This document shows positions 15,292 through 25,069 of a DNA stretch of 64,000 bases, one piece after another. The stretch spans positions 310,001 through 374,000 of the forward strand of contig NZ_BKAH01000001.1 of assembly GCF_007992455.1 (NCBI RefSeq). The letters are read 5' to 3'. The notes beneath the pieces are model-generated. The model searched no databases. It saw nothing but the letters and a program-made list of their open reading frames with translations, and was not told the DNA's origin. A program made the translations under genes and the position numbers. This DNA comes from Microbacterium saccharophilum (GTDB taxonomy: Bacteria > Actinomycetota > Actinomycetes > Actinomycetales > Microbacteriaceae). Each line of letters opens with the position of its first letter. The first letter of the stretch is position 1.

Positions 15292-16722
15292 TCAGCCGGC
15301 GGACTTCGCCGTGGCGGGGAGCTTCCCGGCGGGGGCCTTCTTGGCCGGGCTGCTCTTCTCCGGCGCGACGGCCGGAGCCTCGGGCGCCGCCGGACGCGGA
15401 CGCGCGGCGAACTCCTCGAAGACGTACCGGGGGTTCTGCACCGTCTGCAGCGACACGTTGTCGCGCGTCAGCCAGAAGTTCTGCCACCAGTCGCCGACGA
15501 CGCGGAACTTGCGCTCCCACGACGGCATCGCCAGGCCGTGGTAGCCGCGGTGCGCGACCCACGCGATGAAGCCCTTGAGCGCGAGCTTGCCGGACTGGAA
15601 GACGCCGTTGTAGAGCCCGAGGCCGGCCACGGCGCCGAGGTTCTTGTGGACGTACTCGTTGGGCAGCTCGTCGCGGAGGACGGCGACGAGGTTCTTCGCG
15701 AGAAGCTTCGCCTGGCGTACGGCGTGCTGGGCGTTCGGCACGCAGTACCCGCCGACGCCGCCGCCGGTGAGGTCGGGGACGGCGGAGACGTCGCCGGCCG
15801 CCCAGGCGCCCTCGACGATCTCCTCCGGCGTGCCGACCCGCAGGTCGGCGCGGGTGCGGATGCGGCCGCGCTCCTCGACGGGCAGGTCGCTGCCGCGCAC
15901 GACGGTGGGGTTGGCCATGACGCCCGCGGTCCAGATGATGAGGTCGGTCGGCAGCACCTCGCCCGTGGAGAGCTCGACGTTGCCGTCGACGGCGCCGGTG
16001 ACCTGCGTGTCCAGGTGAACGTACGCGCCGCGCTTGGCGAGGTCCTTCAGGACCCACTCGCTCGTCTTCAGCGAGACCTCGGGCATGATGCGCCCCATCG
16101 CCTCGATGAGGTGGAAGTGCGTGTCCTCGAAGCGCAGCTGCGGGTAGTCCTTCAGCAGCGAGGATGCCAGCGCACGGACCTCGGCGAACACCTCGATGCC
16201 GGCGAAACCGCCGCCCACGACGACGACGGTGAGGAGGCGGTCGCGCTCGGGGCCCGCGGGCAGGTTGGAGGCGCGCTCGAAGTTCGTGAGGATGCGGTCG
16301 CGGATCGCGACGGCCTCCTCGATCGTCTTGAGGCCGATCGCGTTGTCGGCGATGCCGGGAATCGGGAAGGTGCGCGAGACGGCACCGGCCGTGACGACGA
16401 TCTGGTCGTACGGCTCCTCCCAGGAGTCGCCGATCTCAGGCGTGATCGTCGCGACGCGGTTCGCGTGGTCGATCCCGGTCACCTTCGCCGTGACGACACG
16501 GGTCTTCTTCAGGTGACGGCGCAGCCCGACGATGACGTGGCGCGCCTCGATCTCACCGGCCGCGACCTCCGGCAGGAACGGCTGGTAGGTCATGTACGAG
16601 AGCGGGTCGACGATCGTGACCTCGGCCTCGCCCTTGCGCAGGTGCTTCTCGAGCTTCCAGGCGGTGTAGAACCCCGCATAGCCGCCTCCGACGATGAGAA
16701 TCTTGGGCACAGTGCTAGTCAC
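15292..16722 (-). CDS. ndh: Type II NADH dehydrogenase
   Basis: A 476-residue membrane-associated flavoprotein that passes electrons from NADH to menaquinone without pumping protons. It has two Rossmann motifs: ILIVGGGYAGFYTAWKLEKHL at the N-terminus for FAD, and TVVVVGGGFAGIEVFAEV near residue 170 for NADH. AAGDVSAVPDLTGGG and PNAQHAVRQAKLLAKNL are the usual quinone/FAD-side segments. The tail after about 440 is Pro/Ala/Lys-rich and low complexity, ending PAGKLPATAKSAG. I chose GTG 16722 because GGAG lies upstream; a second in-frame GTG five codons later is possible. Confidence 0.93.
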   Translation of the reverse strand: MTSTVPKILIVGGGYAGFYTAWKLEKHLRKGEAEVTIVDPLSYMTYQPFLPEVAAGEIEARHVIVGLRRHLKKTRVVTAKVTGIDHANRVATITPEIGDSWEEPYDQIVVTAGAVSRTFPIPGIADNAIGLKTIEEAVAIRDRILTNFERASNLPAGPERDRLLTVVVVGGGFAGIEVFAEVRALASSLLKDYPQLRFEDTHFHLIEAMGRIMPEVSLKTSEWVLKDLAKRGAYVHLDTQVTGAVDGNVELSTGEVLPTDLIIWTAGVMANPTVVRGSDLPVEERGRIRTRADLRVGTPEEIVEGAWAAGDVSAVPDLTGGGVGGYCVPNAQHAVRQAKLLAKNLVAVLRDELPNEYVHKNLGAVAGLGLYNGVFQSGKLALKGFIAWVAHRGYHGLAMPSWERKFRVVGDWWQNFWLTRDNVSLQTVQNPRYVFEEFAARPRPAAPEAPAVAPEKSSPAKKAPAGKLPATAKSAG

Positions 16723-16742
16723 AGTCGGAAGAACTCCTTGTA

Positions 16743-18053
16743 TCAACGGCTCGGCGTACGCGAGTCGCGCGCCGATCTGATGCGTCGGACAGCAGCGGTG
16801 ACGCCGAGCGCCACCATTATAGCCGCCAGGGTTCCGGCCACGAGCGGGACCGTCCCGTAGCGAAGCGTCTCGGGGCTCGGCAGCAGCGGTGAACGGGGCT
16901 GTGCGACGGGGTCCGCGGCGGGCAGCGGCGGGATCTCCACGGGGGCGACCGTGGGTGTCGGCGCCGGTGCTGCCTCCGCCCTCCGGAACACCCGGATCCA
17001 TTCGCTGAGGCTGCCCATCGGGTTGGCGCTCACGGCCGCGACCGGCGTCTCCACGGCGGCGGCGGCGTCGATGAGCCCGTACCCGTACAGCGCGCTCGGA
17101 AGCCGCGTCACCCCGGGCACCTGCTTGGCGGTGCGGATGAGCCGGTTGATGACGTTGGGGGCGTCCAGGTCGGGGTGTGCGGAGCGGACGAGCGCGGCGA
17201 TCCCCGCGACGATGGGTGCCGCGCCGCTCGTGCCGTTCCACAGCACCATCTGGCCATCGGCGGAGACGCCGAGGAGCTCTTCGCTGGGCGCCGCAATGCC
17301 GATCGTGATGCCCTGCGTCGAGGCTTCGCGGCTGGCGTTGCCGGCCTTGTCGACGCCGGCGACCGTGAGCACGCCCGGGATGGTCGCGGGAGCGCCGACG
17401 ATGTCGGTGCCGCTCCCCTTGTTGCCGGCGGCGACGACCACGACGACGTCGTGCTCGAACGCGTAGAGGAACGCGTCATCCCAGCTCTCGTCCCAGTCCA
17501 GCGTGTTCGTCGTGAACGACATGTTGATGATGTCGGCGCCGTTGTCGACGGCCCAGCGGATCGCGTCGGCGACCTGGTCGACGAAGGGCACGGATGCCGA
17601 CGCGCCGAAGCCGATCGACAGCGACAGCAGGCTCGCCTCCGGCGCGACGCCGATCATGCCGGCATCCGCACTCGTGCCGCGCCCCGCCGCGAGGGACGCC
17701 ACCCAGCTGCCGTGGTTCGCGTCGACGGCGCCGACGGGCGTGCGGCCGTCGGGCGAGCCGACGCCGGAGAAGTCCTTGCCGCCGGTGACGGCACCGGCGA
17801 ACTCGACCGGCGTGCGGCCGATGCCGGTGTCGATGACGGCGATCGTGACGCCCTTGCCCCGGGAGGTCTTCCAGGCCTCGCGCACGCCGTAGTCGTCGAG
17901 CCAGTACTCGGCCGCGCGGATCGGGTCGGTCTGGGCGGTCCCGGGCCGCTCGCCGACCGGCGCGGCGGCGGCGGCGGTCGCCCCGACGGTCGTGACACCC
18001 AGGGCGAGCGACACGACGAGCGCGGCGGCGAGCCGCGTGAGGCGCCCCGTCAC
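16743..18053 (-). CDS. Secreted, membrane-anchored subtilisin-like (S8) serine protease
   Basis: A 436-residue S8 peptidase with the catalytic triad visible: IAVIDTGIG (Asp75), ANHGSWVASLAAG (His114) and NGTSGAAPIVAGIAALV (Ser276), plus the oxyanion-hole asparagine in VAAGNKG (Asn211). An N-terminal signal sequence (about 1-33, ending near TAAAAAP) precedes it. A Pro/Ala-rich linker leads to a C-terminal helix (about 400-422) with a basic tail. This mycosin-like topology puts the protease outside, tethered to the membrane. No type VII secretion genes are nearby. The GTG start overlaps the DUF501 stop by four bases, coupling it to the division-protein cluster. Confidence 0.9.
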   Translation of the reverse strand: MTGRLTRLAAALVVSLALGVTTVGATAAAAAPVGERPGTAQTDPIRAAEYWLDDYGVREAWKTSRGKGVTIAVIDTGIGRTPVEFAGAVTGGKDFSGVGSPDGRTPVGAVDANHGSWVASLAAGRGTSADAGMIGVAPEASLLSLSIGFGASASVPFVDQVADAIRWAVDNGADIINMSFTTNTLDWDESWDDAFLYAFEHDVVVVVAAGNKGSGTDIVGAPATIPGVLTVAGVDKAGNASREASTQGITIGIAAPSEELLGVSADGQMVLWNGTSGAAPIVAGIAALVRSAHPDLDAPNVINRLIRTAKQVPGVTRLPSALYGYGLIDAAAAVETPVAAVSANPMGSLSEWIRVFRRAEAAPAPTPTVAPVEIPPLPAADPVAQPRSPLLPSPETLRYGTVPLVAGTLAAIMVALGVTAAVRRIRSARDSRTPSR

Positions 18054-18562
18054 GTCGCCGTCCGCGGGTGGGCGCATGTGCAGCGCTCCGGTGACCAGTC
18101 GCCGCGGGCCAGCGCGCGGTCCCCGATCGGGTTCACCCCGGGGCCCGCGGCCAGCGCGTGACCCGCGAGCGCGTGCAGGCACTTCACGCGGGTCGGCATC
18201 CCGCCGGCGGAGATGCCCGCGATCTCCTCCACCTCTCCGTAGGCGGCACGATCGGCGAGGTACGCGGCGTGCGCGGCCGCGTACTCCGCCTGCAGCTGCT
18301 CATCACCGGCCAGCTCGTCGGCCAGTTCCCGCATGACCTGCGTGGCCTCGAGGGCGGACATCGCCGCGGTCGCCCCGGGGTGCGTCAGGTAGTAGAACGT
18401 CGGGAACGGGGTGCCGTCCGGAAGCCGCGGCTCCGTGGCCACGACCGTGGGATTGCCGCACACGCACCGCGCCGCGATGCCGACGACACCGCGCATGGGG
18501 CGACCCAGCTGCTCCCGCATGACGTCGAGGTCGGCGGGTGTCGCAGGCGTCAGAGGGGGCAC
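18050..18562 (-). CDS. DUF501 domain protein
   Basis: A 170-residue protein of the Actinobacteria-typical DUF501 family. Conserved features are LGRPMRGVVGIAARCVCGNPTVV, FPTFYYLTHPGATAAMS, the segment MPTRVKCLHALAGHALAAGPGVNPIGD and a final CTC motif. Clustered Cys/His residues (CVCG, KCLHALAGH, CTCAH) suggest a bound metal, which is an inference. The gene sits between ftsB and a downstream gene, the same position as Rv1025 beside Rv1024 and eno in M. tuberculosis. There the following gene is an exopolyphosphatase; here it is an S8 protease. GTG 18562 has GGAGG nearby and a TACCCT hexamer. Confidence 0.9.
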   Translation of the reverse strand: MPPLTPATPADLDVMREQLGRPMRGVVGIAARCVCGNPTVVATEPRLPDGTPFPTFYYLTHPGATAAMSALEATQVMRELADELAGDEQLQAEYAAAHAAYLADRAAYGEVEEIAGISAGGMPTRVKCLHALAGHALAAGPGVNPIGDRALARGDWSPERCTCAHPRTAT

Positions 18563-18628
18563 CCCTCCAGGGTACCGGCCGTCGCCTGGCGGGACGCTGG
18601 GTCGCGCACGCCGCGCCGGCCGGCGAGG

Positions 18629-19099
18629 TCAGCCGCCGACGGCGACGGTGCGGGCGAGGCCGGCGTTCGCGACGGAGCGCACGAACTGCGTCATCCAGTC
18701 GCCCGTCGTCTCTTCGACGTCCTCGCTGACGGGGGCCTGCTCGGGCGGGATCACGCCCTGCGGCAGGTCGTCGTCCACGAGGTAGACGACGTCGCCGGGC
18801 TGGACGTAGTAGAGCCGCTCACGCGCCTGGGAGGTGATGTAGGCGGGGTCCGCCCACCGGTCGCGCTCGGCCTCGAGGGCCACCACCTGCTCCTCGCTCA
18901 ACCGCACGCTCTCCTGCAGCGCGGCGATCTGCTGCCGCTGATCGAGGTACGTGCCGAGGGTCGGGACGAGTGCGAACGCGGCCAGCACGACGAGCCCCAG
19001 CATTATGCCGGAGAACGCCGAGAGGCGCACTCCCCCGACCCAGTCGCGGACGTCGACCGTGCGGCGGGCAGGGGAAGGGGGAGCCGTCGTGTTGCGCAC
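18629..19099 (-). CDS. ftsB: FtsB/DivIC-family septum formation initiator
   Basis: A 156-residue bitopic division protein. A short cytoplasmic N-terminus is followed by one transmembrane helix (about residues 30-50), an extracytoplasmic coiled coil (QRQQIAALQESVRLSEEQVVALEAERDRW) and the conserved WADPAYITSQARERLYYVQPGDVVYLV segment. It is expected to bridge FtsL and FtsQ in the divisome. The C-terminal 50 residues are acidic and then variable. The frame is open far upstream, but GTG 19099 has GAGGAG/GGGGGA just before it and gives the normal length. It follows eno on the same strand by 22 bases. Confidence 0.9.
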   Translation of the reverse strand: MRNTTAPPSPARRTVDVRDWVGGVRLSAFSGIMLGLVVLAAFALVPTLGTYLDQRQQIAALQESVRLSEEQVVALEAERDRWADPAYITSQARERLYYVQPGDVVYLVDDDLPQGVIPPEQAPVSEDVEETTGDWMTQFVRSVANAGLARTVAVGG

Positions 19100-19121
19100 G
19101 GCTCCCCCTCTCCTCGATCTG

Positions 19122-20501
<1,380 letters not shown>

Positions 20502-21176
20502 TCAAACGACGAGGGCGACGGCGATGCCGTCCCACCCCTTCGCGTCCAGCGTCTGCAGCGCCGTCGCGTCGAACCGCGGATCGGACCCCAGCATCCGGAG
20601 CCCCGCCCGCACGCCGACGATCTGGGGGTCCTCGTCCCCGGCATCCGCGATGCGACCCGATCGGACGACATTGTCCACGACGACGACGGTGCCCGGGCGG
20701 CCGAGCCGCGCGGCCCAGTCGAGGTAGATCGTGTTCGACTCCTTGTCGGCGTCGATGAAGACGAGATCGAAGGGCTCCTCCCCCGCGAGGGTCGGGAGGA
20801 CCTCTGCCGCCCGGCCGAGTTTGATCTCGACTCTGCTGCCGACGCCGGCACGGTCGAGGTTCTCCCGCGCGAGCGCGGCGATGCGCGGCTCGGCTTCGAT
20901 CGTCACGACCCGCCCGTCGTCAGGCAGGGCGCGGGCCAGCCAGATCGTCGAGTACGCGCCGAGCGTGCCGATCTCGAGCACGCGGCGGGCGCCGGCGATC
21001 CGGGCGAGGAGGTGGAGGAGCTTGCCGTTGACGGGCGCGACCTCGATGGCGGGGAGGTCGGCGGCGTTCTGACGCCGCACGGCCTCCTCCAGGGCGGGGT
21101 CGTGGCCGACCAGTTCGTCGGCGAGGTAGCCGTCGACGGCGAGCCAGGCGTCGCGGCGGGGCAGCGGATCGGTCAT
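20502..21176 (-). CDS. O-methyltransferase (family 3, SAM-dependent)
   Basis: A 224-residue class I methyltransferase of the catechol/caffeoyl-CoA O-methyltransferase type. VLEIGTLGAYSTIWLARALP is the SAM-binding motif I, and VVTIEAEPRIAALARENL and LVFIDADKESNTIYLDWA (metal-binding aspartate) complete the core. VVDNVVRSGRIAD is the conserved second metal segment. It lacks a long N-terminal helix, so specificity is probably for a small soluble acceptor, but the substrate is unknown. ATG 21176 was chosen over upstream in-frame starts because it matches the family N-terminus; no strong Shine-Dalgarno sequence is visible. Confidence 0.9.
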   Translation of the reverse strand: MTDPLPRRDAWLAVDGYLADELVGHDPALEEAVRRQNAADLPAIEVAPVNGKLLHLLARIAGARRVLEIGTLGAYSTIWLARALPDDGRVVTIEAEPRIAALARENLDRAGVGSRVEIKLGRAAEVLPTLAGEEPFDLVFIDADKESNTIYLDWAARLGRPGTVVVVDNVVRSGRIADAGDEDPQIVGVRAGLRMLGSDPRFDATALQTLDAKGWDGIAVALVV

Positions 21177-21283
21177 CCGCCCAGCCAACCGCACCGCCGC
21201 GCCGCGCGCCAGAGGCGGATGCGATTGTCGGATGCAGACAAGCGATGTGCGCGGGACTGTGAGGTTCCGGCACACTGCCGGGC

Positions 21284-21757
21284 ATGCGTGTGACTCCCCG
21301 CCGATTGGCCCTGGGCATGAGCCTGTGGTTCCCGAACCTCTTCAGCGGCATCCGCGTGCGCGAGTTCTCCGAGGACTGGACGCACGCGCGCGTCGAGCTG
21401 CACGTCAACGTGCTCACGCGCAACTACGTGGGAACGGCGTTCGGCGGGTCGCTGTCGGCGATGACCGACCCGTACTTCTTCATGCTCGTCATGCACCAGC
21501 TCGGACGCGACTACGTCGTGTGGGACACGCGCGGGGAGATCGAGTTCCTGACGCCGGGGCGCGGCGTGCTCACCGCCGAGTTCGCGGTGTCGCGGGAGAA
21601 GGCCGAGGAGCTGCGCGAGCGCGCCCGGGGCGGCGTGAAGGTGCTGGAGTGGTTCGAGACGGAGATCACCGATCGCTCCGGCACGGTCGTCGCACGGGTG
21701 CGGCGCGAGGTCTATGTCCGCGAGAAGCGTCGCGTCACGGCCTCGACGCGGCCCTGA
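21284..21757 (+). CDS. DUF4442 hotdog-fold protein
   Basis: A 157-residue protein of the DUF4442 family, related to acyl-CoA thioesterases (PaaI/YiiD C-domain fold). Characteristic pieces are WFPNLFSGIRVREFSEDW, NYVGTAFGGSLSAMTDPYFFMLVMHQLG and the strands around DTRGEIEFLTPGRGVL. The GGSLSAMTDP helix corresponds to the hotdog active-site helix. No activity has been assigned to most members. It is divergent from the O-methyltransferase and converges with hisS across a long imperfect inverted repeat. Confidence 0.82.
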   Translation: MRVTPRRLALGMSLWFPNLFSGIRVREFSEDWTHARVELHVNVLTRNYVGTAFGGSLSAMTDPYFFMLVMHQLGRDYVVWDTRGEIEFLTPGRGVLTAEFAVSREKAEELRERARGGVKVLEWFETEITDRSGTVVARVRREVYVREKRRVTASTRP

Positions 21758-21794
21758 CCGCATCCACCAAACCGCCGGTGCAGCCCGTCGTGCG

Positions 21795-21846
21795 GTCGAA
21801 AGCAGCACACGCTGTCGAACTTTCCGCAGCGCGTGCCGCTTTCGGC
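21795..21846. terminator. Long imperfect hairpin between the DUF4442 gene and hisS
   Basis: Two 20-base arms, one starting GTCGAAAGCAGC and its partner ending GCTTTCGGC, pair at 18 of 20 positions including one G-U, around a 12-base loop. The hairpin lies in the 152-bp gap between convergent genes and probably terminates both. Confidence 0.55.
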
Positions 21847-21909
21847 AGCGCGAAGCGCGGGCGGGCTCGGCCCGGGCGCCTTGGAGACCCCGACCCGGGA
21901 GGGGCGGCC

Positions 21910-23196
21910 TCAGGAGAGCGGCTTGAGCTCCACCGCGTCGCGGGGCGTTCCGGCGGCGACGGTCGCGAACGAGGTGTACCCATCGGATGCCGCGCGCTCC
22001 AGGAGCGCCTTGAGGTTCTTGGTGCGCTGCTCCAGGCGCACGCGTGCGCCGTCTGCCACGAGGGCGGCCTTGAGCGCGACGAGCTCGGCGACCGGCACGT
22101 CGCGGTCGTGCACGAGGACGACGGCGGACGCGCCGGCGTCCGCGGCGTCCGGGACGAGGTCGACGATCCGCTCGAAGCCGATCGAGAAGCCGACGGCGGG
22201 CACATCCTGGCCGAGGAAGCGGCCGATCATCCCGTCGTACCGGCCTCCGCCGCCGAGCGAGTACTCCACCGAGGGGTGCGCGAGCTCGAAGATCGTGCCG
22301 GTGTAGTACCCCATGCCCCGGACGAGGAACGGGTCGAAGACCAGCGGGATCTCGTCCGCTCCACCGCGTGCGGCGGCCGCGGCCTCGCCGATGCCGACGA
22401 GGTGCGCGACGACGTCGTCGGCGGCGCCCTCGGGCAGCGCCCTGCGGATCTGCGCCTCGCCGTACGGGAGGAACTCGCGGGTCTGCGGGCGGCGCAGGAA
22501 CTCCCCGAATGCGGCGACGGCGTCCGCGGTCGCGCCGCGCTCGGCGAGCTCGGCGATGACCCCGTCGGGGCCGATCTTGTCGAGCTTGTCGATCGTGATG
22601 AGGACGCCGGGCCGCTCGTCACCGGTGAAGCCGAAGCCGTCCAGCATCCCGTCCAGCACCCGGCGGTCGTTGATCCGGATGCTGCCGCCCGTCAACCCCA
22701 GCGCGTCGAGGGTGTCGAGGCTCGCGACGATGAGCTCCGCCTCCGCGCGGGCCGTGGCATCCCCGATGATGTCGATGTCGCACTGCACGAACTGCCGGTA
22801 GCGGCCCTTCTGCGGGCGCTCGGCGCGCCACACCGGCGCGATCTGGATGGAACGGAAGACCGTCGGCAGCTCGCCGCGGTGCGTCGCGTAGAACCGGGCG
22901 AGCGGCACCGTCAGGTCGTAGCGCAGCCCCAGGTCGCTGAGCGCGGCCGGGTCCTCGGCGGCGGCGCGGATGCCGTCGGCATCCAGGCCCCGGCGCAGCA
23001 GGTTGAAGGCCAGCTTCTCGTTGTCGCCGCCGATGCCGGCGTGCAGCTTCGCGTAGTCCTCGACGACAGGCGTCTCGATCTCGTCGAACCCGTGCGCGCG
23101 GTAGCGCTCCCGGATGACGGCGAGTACGCGCTCGCGGCGGGCCTTGTCGGCGGGGAGGAAGTCGCGCATGCCGCGCGGCGGGTTCACGGATGCCAC
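21910..23196 (-). CDS. hisS: Histidyl-tRNA synthetase
   Basis: A 428-residue class II aminoacyl-tRNA synthetase. Motif 1 region PPRGMRDFLPADKARRERV, motif 2 VFRSIQIAPVWRAERPQKGRYRQFVQCD, the histidine-binding boxes LRYDLTVPLARF and GMGYYTGTIFE, and motif 3 PAVGFSIGFERI are all in order. A C-terminal anticodon-binding domain runs from about 340. The start is GTG 23196 or GTG three codons later (ASVNPPRG). It lies 12 bases after mazG on the same strand and is probably the last gene of a nhaA-mazG-hisS transcript. Confidence 0.95.
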   Translation of the reverse strand: MASVNPPRGMRDFLPADKARRERVLAVIRERYRAHGFDEIETPVVEDYAKLHAGIGGDNEKLAFNLLRRGLDADGIRAAAEDPAALSDLGLRYDLTVPLARFYATHRGELPTVFRSIQIAPVWRAERPQKGRYRQFVQCDIDIIGDATARAEAELIVASLDTLDALGLTGGSIRINDRRVLDGMLDGFGFTGDERPGVLITIDKLDKIGPDGVIAELAERGATADAVAAFGEFLRRPQTREFLPYGEAQIRRALPEGAADDVVAHLVGIGEAAAAARGGADEIPLVFDPFLVRGMGYYTGTIFELAHPSVEYSLGGGGRYDGMIGRFLGQDVPAVGFSIGFERIVDLVPDAADAGASAVVLVHDRDVPVAELVALKAALVADGARVRLEQRTKNLKALLERAASDGYTSFATVAAGTPRDAVELKPLS

Positions 23197-23208
23197 AGGA
23201 TGATTCTC

Positions 23209-23892
23209 TCAGGTGGCGGAAGAGGCCTCGGTCTCCCTGATCTCCGCCTCCAGGATCCGCAGCCGCTCGCGCAGCGCCCGCTCGGCGTCCCAGCCCTGCG
23301 CGCGGGCCGTCGCAACGAGGGCGAGGAGGGCATCGCCGAGCGCGGATTCGTCTGCAAGCACCGGTTCCGCGCCGTCCGCGACCGGCGGTGCGGGCACGCG
23401 CGCCTGAGCGGCCTTGCCGAGCATCTTCTGCGCCAGCGCGAGGGCGGGCATGTGCGGCGAGACGCCGTCCAGAACGCTCGTGCGCGCACTCTTCTCCGCC
23501 GCCTTCGCCGCGTTCCAGTGCACGAGCACCTCTTCCGGCGTGCGCGCGACGGCGTCGCCGAAGACGTGCGGATGCCGGCGCACCATCTTCTCGGTGAGCC
23601 CGCGTGCGACGTCGTCGATGCCGAAGGGCTCCGCCTCGTCGCGCGACGCGATCTCGGCGTGGAACAGCACCTGCCACAGCAGATCGCCGAGCTCTTCGCG
23701 GAGCTCGGCGCGCGTGCCGCCCTCGACGGCGTCGATGAGCTCGGCCGCCTCCTCCACGAGGTACGGCACGAGCGCGCGATGGTCGATCTGCTGCGACCAG
23801 ACGCACCGGTCGCGGACCGCGCGCATCGTGTCTGCGGCGGCGCGCAGCGGGTCGGCGGCGGCGCGCAGCGGGTCGGCGGCGGCGTCGGTCAT
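23209..23892 (-). CDS. mazG: MazG nucleotide pyrophosphohydrolase
   Basis: A 227-residue NTP pyrophosphohydrolase that clears non-canonical nucleoside triphosphates. The MazG core has the helix motif YLVEEAAELIDAVEGG and REELGDLLWQVLFHAEIA with the Mg-binding EExxE/ExxD residues, and EKMVRRHPHVFGD is the signature loop. The second half (about 130-227) is shorter than in E. coli MazG. The N-terminus contains a perfect 7-residue duplication (AAADPLR twice, then AAADTMR) from a 21-bp tandem repeat. ATG 23892 is supported by GAGGGAG seven bases upstream. It lies 19 bases after nhaA. Confidence 0.92.
   Translation of the reverse strand: MTDAAADPLRAAADPLRAAADTMRAVRDRCVWSQQIDHRALVPYLVEEAAELIDAVEGGTRAELREELGDLLWQVLFHAEIASRDEAEPFGIDDVARGLTEKMVRRHPHVFGDAVARTPEEVLVHWNAAKAAEKSARTSVLDGVSPHMPALALAQKMLGKAAQARVPAPPVADGAEPVLADESALGDALLALVATARAQGWDAERALRERLRILEAEIRETEASSAT
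23834..23875. repeat. mazG: 21-bp perfect tandem duplication inside mazG
   Basis: Bases 23834-23854 and 23855-23875 are identical, and a third partial copy follows. The unit keeps the frame and duplicates AAADPLR in the N-terminal tail, outside the catalytic core. Confidence 0.9.
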
Positions 23893-23911
23893 GCGGCGGC
23901 TCCCTCGATCG

Positions 23912-25069
23912 TCAGGCGGCGGTGGCCTTCAGGCGACGATGGTACGCGGCCCGCCAGGCGACGAGGGCCGACGAGGCGACGAGCGCGATTGCGGATCCGG
24001 CGAGCACGCCGAGGGTCGCGTGATCGCGGACGGCGGCGTCCCCCGCGAACGCCAGCCCGGCCAGCAGCAGGGACACCGTGAAGCCGATGCCGCCCAGCGC
24101 GCCCGCCGCCGCGAAGTCGCCGAACGAGAGCCGGTCCGACCCCCCGCCGAACAGCCGCTGGGCGAGGAGCCCGCCGCCGACGATGCCGATCAGCTTGCCG
24201 ACGGGCAGCGCGAGGGTGACGGCCCAGAAGGATGCCGACAGCGCGCCGCCGACCGCGGGGATCACGACGAGCGCCGCGGAGAGCGCGAACAGCGGGAGGA
24301 TGAGCCCGTTGACCGCGGGCTCGAGCATGTGCCGGGCACGCAGTGCCGGCAGCTGCGCCATCGCGAGGCCCAGGAGGACGCCGGCGATCGTCGCATGCAC
24401 CCCCGAGGCCAGCACGAACACCCAGGTCGCGACCGACAGCACGACGACGACGGCCCATACGCCCACCGTCATCCGGTCGTCCCGTGCCCGGGTGAGCACG
24501 GCCACGGCGGCGGCAGCGAGAAGCGCTCCGAGGAGCCAGCCGGCCTGCACTCCGTCGGCGAAGAGCACCGCGATGAAGACGATGCCGATGATGTCGTCGA
24601 GGATCGCCAGGGCGAGGAGGAAGACGCGCACCCCGCTCGGCAGCCCTCGCCCGAAGACCGCCAGCACGCCGAGCGCGAAGGCGACGTCGGTGGCGGTGGG
24701 GATGGGCCATCCTGCGGCCTGGCCGCTCTGACCGCTCGCGGCGACGACGGCGAGGTACACGGCGATCGGCACGAGCACGCCGCCGGCCGCCGCGATCGCC
24801 GGTTGCACGGCGCGGCGCTTGTCGGCGAGCTCCCCCTGCGTCAGCTCGTACTGCAGCTCGACGGAGACGGTGAAGAAGAACACGGCGAGGAGGCCGTCGG
24901 AGATCCAGTGCCCGACGGACAGGTCCAGCGGCGTGCCGGGGATGCCGAGATGCGCGCCCTGCACGGCGAACGCCGCGTCGCCGAGCGGGCTGTTGGCCAG
25001 GAGCAGTCCTGCCGCCGCGGCGGCGAGGAGGAGGACGGCGGGGAAGCGTGCAGAGCGCAGCAGTGGCAT
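23912..25069 (-). CDS. nhaA: Na+/H+ antiporter NhaA
   Basis: A 385-residue membrane antiporter exchanging Na+ (or Li+) for protons. About 11-12 helices are visible. The active-site aspartate pair is in LALAILDDIIGIVFIAVLFAD, and the conserved TM4/TM11 elements are PIPTATDVAFALGVLAVFG and GALGGIGFTVSLLLAGLAF. The N-terminal helices carry NSPLGDAAF and the segment HWISDGLLAVFFFTVSVELQ typical of the family. The start is ATG 25069, with AAAGG five bases before it. The gene has an apparently structured leader of about 60 bases and is followed closely by mazG and hisS. Confidence 0.95.
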   Translation of the reverse strand: MPLLRSARFPAVLLLAAAAAGLLLANSPLGDAAFAVQGAHLGIPGTPLDLSVGHWISDGLLAVFFFTVSVELQYELTQGELADKRRAVQPAIAAAGGVLVPIAVYLAVVAASGQSGQAAGWPIPTATDVAFALGVLAVFGRGLPSGVRVFLLALAILDDIIGIVFIAVLFADGVQAGWLLGALLAAAAVAVLTRARDDRMTVGVWAVVVVLSVATWVFVLASGVHATIAGVLLGLAMAQLPALRARHMLEPAVNGLILPLFALSAALVVIPAVGGALSASFWAVTLALPVGKLIGIVGGGLLAQRLFGGGSDRLSFGDFAAAGALGGIGFTVSLLLAGLAFAGDAAVRDHATLGVLAGSAIALVASSALVAWRAAYHRRLKATAA

